A stretch of DNA of 64,000 bases from Aquanectria penicillioides (Eukaryota; Ascomycota; Sordariomycetes; Hypocreales; Nectriaceae), in NCBI GenBank assembly GCA_003415625.1, contig PYIU01000006.1, positions 3,844,001-3,908,000 of the forward strand, written 5' to 3'. The translations under genes and the position numbers were made by a program. The notes under the pieces were generated by a model. The model saw only the letters and a list, made by a program, of their open reading frames with translations. It made no database searches and was not told the origin of the DNA. Positions 57,407-64,000 of the stretch are shown here, piece by piece (the stretch's first letter is position 1; every line of letters begins with the position of its first letter).

Positions 57407-57413
57407 TATATAT
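57407..57413 (+). promoter_or_regulatory. TATA-like box and pyrimidine tract before the small gene
   Basis: tatatat lies 30 nt upstream of the ATG at 57443, with a CT-rich tract (ccttttctactcccgc) in between, the usual fungal start-site context. Confidence 0.4.
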
Positions 57414-57442
57414 CAATCCCAGTACCTTTTCTACTCCCGCAA

Positions 57443-57733
57443 ATGGCTTCAAGGGAATTCAACGAGTTTCCAGATGTTGATGAACAAACGTTGCGAGTGC
57501 TGGGTACAGGGTAAGTCAGTGAGACTATTGAACCACAGCACCTCAGCAACAACTGGAGGTACCCCCTTGCCGAAACAAGTGGTACTTTGGGCTCTATACT
57601 TTTTAACAAAGACGGTCAGACTCGCTCTGATTGGCGGATTGATTCCAAGATCCAGCCTCACGTAAAAAGCTCAGCCAATTCTACACCACAGCTCACAGAC
57701 GAGGTTCTAGCATCAGTAATTGACGTCTTGTAA
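57443..57733 (+). CDS. Candidate small two-exon gene (84 residues), unknown function
   Basis: Exon 1 (57443-57510) begins ATG GCT in good context and encodes MASREFNEFPDVDEQTLRVL. A consensus donor GTAAGT follows at 57511. Using the acceptor at 57546, a 36-nt intron, the frame continues NNWRYPLAETSGTLGSILF and on to TAA 57731-57733, exactly 85 codons. The other acceptor (57538) gives an early stop. The predicted protein is soluble, acidic at the start, without Cys, and matches nothing I know. The 36-nt intron is shorter than the others here, so the model needs RNA evidence. It starts 129 bp from the end of a MITE. It might also be the remnant of a longer gene. Confidence 0.4.
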
Positions 57734-58998
57734 TATTCGTAGCGCAAATCTGGAGATTTTTCCTGTCCATGCTCGCTCTGGTAGACAGAATTGGACGCAT
57801 ATCATTTTCTGTCTGACTCTGTCCTAGGTCACATGTAGCTACTGGCATAATCGCCAATTGGGCTGGAACGATGAAAGCAGTCTTTGCAACAAGAATCGTG
57901 GCCGTACATTGGCCAATACTAGACCCGTCAGCGATAAACATGCAATCATCACAAGCATCCTGGCATCTGTAGATATTGTACATTCACTTCCTCCTTGTAT
58001 AGGGTAATCCAGGTCAATACTCGCATCACCAGCGCACATTCTCCGGCCGGCGCGTTCTTTGCCCAACTCTGGTTAGTGATCCACGCTATAGAGTATGGGT
58101 CGATGCAGGCAATAGGGGGGCGCCGTCGGTTCGAGCCGTATTGGGGGTGGATCAGACCAGGATCATGGTCGACAAATTGAGCCTGACGAGCAGAGGAAAA
58201 ACGTTTATTGGCACCTCCAGCATCGTTTCAGTCTGGGGCGCCATAATCCTTTCATAGAACGAACTCGGCTCGGATTTGTTCTGAAAGCATCCTAATCAGC
58301 GGCGAGGGAACAATCTGGTGGCGCAATCTAGGGTCTCCTTCAGCCGTTCGCGCCATAGCCCACTCAGGATCACATCACATCTCGCCCTGCATCCGTAAAC
58401 AGCTTCTAAGCCATTTCCCGTGGGGTATGAACATGATCCGGGAGGCTGTAGATGGCGCCGTTGGATTTTGGGGCTTGCATTTTGCTAACGACCGTTAAAC
58501 CGAGTAGTTGTTTGTGGCTAACTGCTCGGGTAGCTAGATCTGCTTCCCGTAGCACGCACATGTTTCGTTTCCCCACAAGAATCTGGACACTTACCGTTCC
58601 TGCATCCTGCGTCTCGGTGCTAGATGACAGCACGTTGCATAAATATCTCGCTGCAAGTACATGATTTTAACCACAGGCGTCCGGAAGCTCGGGACTGGAA
58701 GCGATGATCTGCGGCGCCTGTTATACCCAGAACAAGACCAGCCGCAGCACAACGATCCGACCCACATGGTTAAGTAGAGAATAAGCTTAGAGGCGAAAGT
58801 GATGCGAGGTTACTCAAGTGGAGCGAGTTGTTAGTTTGATATTAACGGGACCCTGGCTAGTTGCCCAACGAGACCGGCGGGACCGGATCACGGAACAGTA
58901 TGCATAATATATAACTACCTGATTTTGTTCGTGGTACTTGTTCCCCTCATCTTGCCTCTCAAGATCACCGTCATTCGTTTTTCAACTCAATCTTCACC
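57734..58998. other. Intergenic region upstream of the amidohydrolase
   Basis: No gene is supported. A minus-strand frame at 57839-58066 has one hydrophobic stretch but no further evidence. The TATA-like box of the next gene is at 58908-58914. Confidence 0.5.
58908..58914 (+). promoter_or_regulatory. TATA-like box of the amidohydrolase gene
   Basis: tatataa lies 85 bp upstream of the ATG at 58999, followed by a CT-rich leader. Confidence 0.5.
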
Positions 58999-61045
58999 AT
59001 GGTTTCCGGCTCCGGTCTTCTGTGTGCCGGCGCCCTAGTGGCAGCTGCTCTGCTACCTGGTGTCTCGGCAGGGGGACCTTGTGCTGTACCAGCAGACGTC
59101 GTCTTTCATAATGGCAGCATCTATACCATGGACGACCGCAACTCAAAGGTTGATGCAGTGGCCGTTAAAGACGGCGTGATATCATTCGTCGGGTCCGGCA
59201 AACAGGTGAAGAGCTACATCGGTAGTGCCACCAAAGTCATCGACCTCAAGGGCCGCATGGCCATGCCTGGGCTCGTTGACTCGCACATGCACCTTGTTTC
59301 TGGCGGTCTCTTTCTCTTGAAATGTGATCTCAGCTACCAGACCCTGCCCATAGAGGACGTCATCAACCATATCCAAGGCTGCATCGACGGCGAAAGCAAA
59401 GGGGACGATGCCTGGCTTGAAGTCGTCAACATGGATTATGCAGGTCTCGTCGCCAAGAGCGGCACCATAACAAAGGCTCAGCTAGATAAAATCAACACGA
59501 AGCGACCAGTCATTATCCGTTCCAGCGATTACCACACCGTTCTGGCCAACTCTCGCGCTTTGGACCTGTCCAACATCAACGCCGACACCAAAGATCCAGC
59601 CGACGGCAAGATTGTTCGCCTTTCCGGAAGCAACGAGCCTTCCGGAGTCCTTCAGGATGGCGCATATAACCTTCTCTCTGGCCCACCGGCTCCATCAGAC
59701 GAGGAAAACCTCGAGGCTGGCCGTGCTGCCCTCAAGCTGCTGCGCGAAGCTGGCATCACCACATTCCAGGACGCTGCCGCGGCCGCGCCGCACTACACCA
59801 TCTTCAACGCCATCAAAGAGGAAGGTGGGCTGAGCTCCCGTGCTTATTTCGACTGGCGCATCGAGGCTCCGACCTCTCTCAATAATGTATCCTCGTTGGT
59901 TTCTACTGTCGTAGCAACACTCGCCAAGATGCACGATAAGAGTGCTCTTGGGCCAAAGCCAACCCTAAAGTGGCAGGCTGTCAAGGCATTCATCGATGGG
60001 GTCATTACCTATCCGTCTAATACCGCCGCGCTTATCGAGCCATACTGGGCTCCTGTCAACGGCTCTGAGACTATCTGGGCCCCGGATCCGAACTCATTGA
60101 ACGACCCATATTGGCCGGCCGACATCCTTACAAGGACCCTTGAGCTTCTCTTCCTCAACGGCATTGACGTTCAGCTCCACGTTGACGGCGATTTGGCTGT
60201 GCGTACCGGTTTGAATGCTGCCGAAGCCTTTCGCAAGAAGTATCCTCGCAAGGACTTTAAACTCGGTCTTGCGCACGACGAGCTGTCGCATCAGGACGAC
60301 TGGGCGCGTTTTGCTAAGCTCGGTGTCGATCCCATTGTGAGCTATCAGTGGTCTCAGCTCAGCTCATTTTACATCCCGTATACATTTGAGTCTATCGCAG
60401 AGTACCGCCAGCGTAACCTTCAGGCCTGGGCCCAATTCGAACGGGCGGGACGCCCTCTTGTGTATGGCAGCGACTGGCCCGTAAGTACTACGCATTGTCT
60501 TGGTGAACTTTCACCCCATCTCTAGGACTAGTGCTGACTCTCGCGTCTAGATTGATCCCCTTGATGAATTCCTTGCGCTCAAGGTTGCTGTAACACGCTC
60601 GGGCGACCCTGAAAACCCCAACTCCCCTGCGTCCCAAGGGCCTCCCTACGATGGCGTCTTCCCAGGCAGCGGAATTTCTCGCACTTCGGCACTCCGATCC
60701 ATCACCATCAACGGAGCCCGCTTCCTCCGCGCTGATAAAAATATCGGCTCCCTCGAAACCGGCAAGCTCGGAGACATTATCGTGCTACAGAACAACTTCT
60801 TCACCGTGCCAGATGAAGAGCTTGGCCGCCAAAAGGTGCTGCTCACCATGGTCGGCGGCGAAGTTTTGTACGTGGCCGACGGAGAAAACTTTGGTGTGCA
60901 ACCCAAGTTCTCCAACAACGACACCCTCAGCTCCAACCTATCTCGACGAACAGTTGGTGGCTTCGCTGCCAAGGATCTATCAGAGCAACAACAGGCCAAG
61001 GCCAACCAGCTCCGCAAGCGAGTTGGATGTACACACGAACATTAA
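58999..61045 (+). CDS. Secreted amidohydrolase (YtcJ-like, amidohydrolase family 3)
   Basis: Exons 58999-60480 and 60551-61045 with a 70-nt intron encode 658 residues. The ATG has a strong context (caccATGG). A signal peptide (LLCAGALVAAALLPGVSA) predicts secretion or ER entry. The fold markers are VVFHNGSIYTMDD, then AMPGLVDSHMHL with the metal-binding HxH, HVDGD in the barrel core, and YGSDWP, whose Asp is the general base. The carbamylated-Lys position of some relatives is not evident, as is usual in this group. N-glycosylation sites (NGS, NVS, NLS) are present. The family hydrolyses amide or imide bonds; the substrate is unknown. GC-rich codons and an intact frame indicate an active gene. 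Confidence 0.94.
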
Positions 61046-62173
61046 GATGGTTGTAGAGAGAGGAGTTTAAGGTGGTGACGGTGGTGCACACAATTCCATT
61101 CAAGACCAAGTCGTGAGCCTAAATGCTCTACTATTCTCCCTTTCGCAGCAACATGTACTTATAATAGATATAATATCATTACCTAAGATGAGACCCTGCT
61201 AACACATAATACTACGGAGTACATTTGGAAAAAGGGGGTTTCGATTCATAGCGGGGACCAATAAAAAGAAATACCAACGAATGTCAACAGTCAAGCGGCG
61301 TTTGCAGACCGACAGACAAAAGCCACTCATTGATAGTAACGGAATTAACGGTTACCGGCGTCAACATAGGAAATCTAGCCGAGATCTACTACTATGCTAC
61401 GAAGACGGGGTCCATCTCACCTGCAGCTCAAGAATTACCCCCTGCATCATTGCGCACGAAGCTTCTCCTGCTCTAGAGATAGAATATTACGACGATTAAG
61501 CTCGGGCAGTCTTCAATACATAGTTATGATGCGGGGGTGCCAAAGCCACTGCTACTTTGCTGATCTGGGTTGATGAACCTCGTTTCAGGGTGGCTGCAAA
61601 GCCTGCAATAATTTGGTCCAGAACATCTAACAAGGCTTGATTTTTTGATTAAACACGCGGGTTAACGCCTTGTTGTCAACTCATCCGGATGGCACTTCCC
61701 ATGACAAGACGAAAGGGTCATAGACCGCAGTCTAGAATATCGATTATGCCGTAGATAGCTAGTGCAGCATTCCTGTCATGTTCGAGTGCAGTGTTTTGAG
61801 CACCGGCGGAGTGGGGCTGCCTTCGATTCCGTACAGTACAAGTATACGTGCTTTGGAGGCTAGACAGTGCAGACTCACTCTAATTGATCAGTATTGACGT
61901 TGGTATTTGTACAATGAACTTAAAACACATTGCCGGTGATTCACTTTAACCTCAACGCGGAAAAGCTTCATGCTATTCACTCCCTCCTGTTGGCTACGTC
62001 TCCTAAATATTTAATAGTGGAATCACGCCACCACGCTTCTCCGTTGAATGACCTTTTTGAATTTTCAACAGATAAATGTGCCTGAAATTGTGTGTCAGAA
62101 ACTAGATGGCATCGTCAAACTACAATTGAACGCCGCCGAAAATACCTGAATACCGTGGACACAGGCCATCATC
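61046..62173. other. Intergenic region
   Basis: 3' flank of the amidohydrolase and promoter region of the rhodopsin-like gene. The 72-codon frame at 61281 has no support. Confidence 0.5.
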
Positions 62174-63663
62174 ATGGTCGTGGAGTCAGCCCCATCGGGG
62201 GAAGCTGTGCTGGTAAGAGTCAAGATTAGATTCCCGCTTGGCTTCCGTTGCATCTTTAAGATGCAAACACATTTGGTCTTGGGACAATACCCCGCTTCAA
62301 TCGATGGGCAAATTTAACACATTTCTCAGGCTGTGATTTACACCCTAATTGGCCTCGCAGCAGCGGCAACCGGAGCCAGAATATATCTTCGCCTTAAGAT
62401 CCAAAAACGAAGACTACTGGCTAGTGACTTGTTCATGATTGCAGCACTCTGTTCTGCAATATCAACTGCTTCATTTGACGTGGTAATCTACATCAAAGGT
62501 GCCTTAAAGCCCACTATCAACTATACGCTTGTCAACTTTGACGCGGATGTTCAGACAATCGAGTTCGTGATGAAGGTGAGGGAAATGCTGCTCATTTGCC
62601 TTTTGTCAACCTTTCTTGAGGCCTTGAAATATTTTCCGCTTCATTTGGTCCGTGCTAACAACTCCTCCCATCTTTGCAGATGATGTGGGCAGGCACGATT
62701 CCGTACTTTTCCACCTTTTATTTATCAAAAGCATCCCTTTTGGCTGTCTATCTGCAATTGTTCCCATGTTTCATGGTGAAGCGTAGAGCAGCGTTGTGGG
62801 CGGCCATCGGATACTGTGCCGCGGCGTATATCGTATCAATAAGTGTAATTTTGTTTCTGTGCACTCCAATAGAGAGAAACTGGTGAGTCTTGGAGTATTT
62901 CCTGGGAATGGGACTGTATAAGAACAAATATGCAAACTATTATCTAACAATGCTTGCAGGGCTGTTTCAAATCCCGAGGCCCTGTGTGGTGGTAATATCA
63001 TTGCCACCGTTTTTTATATCGGTTGGGCGCTGAATTTCTCAGGAAGTCTCATGTGTATGTTTCATCAAACCGCTTCCTCTGAACCCTTTTTGTTTCAAAA
63101 TTACTAGCCTTGCCTACCATTACAGATATTGCTTGGTAGCATTACAGCATCTAACTCGGCTCACTTTAGTATTCGCTTTACCGTTCACAATCCTGCACAA
63201 GTTATCAATGACCAAGAGGATGAAGATAGGCGTCTATTCCGTTTTCCTCCTTGGAATTGTGGACATTGCTTTCTCACTGACGCGTTTCTTGATGATCCAA
63301 CTGAGTAATGTCGATGACTTTAGATCCGTCACAACAATCGGTTCGTTTATCCTGCGTCACCCCTTATATCATCCAAGCTTTAGATGCATGATCTAATACC
63401 TCTCGAATATGTCAGAACTCTGGAGCGCTCTCGACGCATATGTCGGGCTAATTATCGCCTGCCTTCCTTCACTACGACCGTACCTTCGTCGAAACGTTGC
63501 AGAATCTGATCGTGGCATCACTGATTCGGCCACGCTTATCAATGCCAAGAAAAGTGCCCAACACGCAGAAGCAGGGTTTTCGGGTGTTGATGATATTTCA
63601 TTGCATCGCGAAAGTGAGACGATCAATTCTAGAGGTCCATCCGAAGACGCTACATTGGTTTAG
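62174..63663 (+). CDS. Rhodopsin-fold (SAT4/PTH11-like) seven-helix membrane protein
   Basis: I reconstruct six exons: 62174-62212, 62330-62575, 62680-62882, 62960-63054, 63170-63340 and 63416-63663. They sum to exactly 334 codons (333 residues). Helices are visible in AVIYTLIGLAAAATGARIYLRLKI, LLASDLFMIAALCSAISTASFDVVIYI, MMWAGTIPYFSTFYLSKASLLAVYLQLF, ALWAAIGYCAAAYIVSISVILFLC and SNPEALCGGNIIATVFYIGWALNFSGSL, with two more after. The Cys in LFLCTPI and LCGGN are typical partners. The C-terminal tail is cytosolic, Ser/Glu-rich and probably phosphorylated. The protein is short for this family, which in fungi includes proposed receptors and membrane proteins of unknown role. No CFEM domain is present. 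Confidence 0.88.
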
Positions 63664-64000
63664 GGTCCATCAAATAAGAAAACTATTCATGATGCTTGCA
63701 CTTGTTCATTTGGGCGGACGGTAGATGTAATATTGAAAAGACTTCGGCGCAATTGAAAGTTATCAGTTTAAGACTGAAAGACAGCTTGGGGATCATTAGG
63801 ATGTCACCCTACGTAAATACTATCTACCTTTAAATGGATGAATCCACCTCAACCATATTTTCAATTTTAAAAGTGAGCATCAATCTACATTGCTTCAAAA
63901 GTGCGGAATATAATTAATTTTTAAAAAACCAGGATCTGTTGAAGGAGTCAACTCCAATGGGAAGCAATATGTTTTTGGGGGCGATATTGCATAATCGTTA
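63664..64000. other. 3' flank of the rhodopsin-like gene
   Basis: AT-rich, with no open frame of interest up to the window end. Confidence 0.5.

Noticed and set aside
58095..58150. ggttcgagcc-like sequence considered as a tRNA T-arm
   Set aside because: No matching acceptor, D or anticodon stems can be drawn around it.

Overview
The window is nuclear DNA of a filamentous ascomycete, most likely a Sordariomycete (Hypocreales-like). Genes carry short spliceosomal introns, mostly 44-80 nt with GTNNGT donors and YAG acceptors. Families present include Zn(II)2Cys6 regulators, an AA9 polysaccharide monooxygenase, a PDR-type ABC pump, 12/14-helix MFS carriers and an SAT4/PTH11-like rhodopsin-fold membrane protein. 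There is no operon structure and I found no tRNA, rRNA or CRISPR. The exact species cannot be read from the sequence.

Layout. 0-9 kb: the 3' end of an unidentified gene, a helical-domain gene whose hydrophobic tail is encoded by a 16-bp minisatellite, then an MFS efflux pump and a Zn2Cys6 regulator on the same strand. 9-13.5 kb: a 490-bp MITE with TA target duplication, then a large uncharacterised fungal protein with a probable frameshift. 14.6-19.2 kb: an intact PDR ABC transporter. 20.9-21.7 kb: an AA9 LPMO. 23-31.2 kb: a region with a dead aldo/keto reductase, an uncharacterised 460-residue gene, and a 5'-truncated remnant of a large fungal protein. 31.8-42 kb: an alpha/beta hydrolase, an interrupted membrane protein, an MBL-fold hydrolase, and an MFS carrier that overlaps tail-to-tail with a Zn2Cys6 regulator carrying a homopolymer frameshift. 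42.4-49.5 kb: an insulysin-type M16 protease and a C2H2 regulator. 50.5-52.8 kb: decayed GMC oxidoreductase and amino-acid/GABA permease relics. 53.5-64 kb: a histidine phosphatase, a two-HKD phospholipase D, a 155-bp MITE followed by an unreported-looking small two-exon gene, a secreted amidohydrolase, and a rhodopsin-like membrane protein.

How it fits together. Housekeeping-type genes (M16 protease, MBL hydrolase, PLD, phosphatase) are mixed with export and environment-facing genes (one ABC and two MFS pumps, LPMO, secreted amidohydrolase) and three DNA-binding regulators. Two of the regulators sit next to MFS carriers, an arrangement that suggests local regulation of efflux but does not prove it. 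No polyketide synthase, NRPS or terpene cyclase is visible, so I do not call a secondary-metabolite cluster. Three clear pseudogenes, one truncated remnant, two or three genes with frame or stop lesions, and two MITEs mark parts of the window as accessory and decaying.
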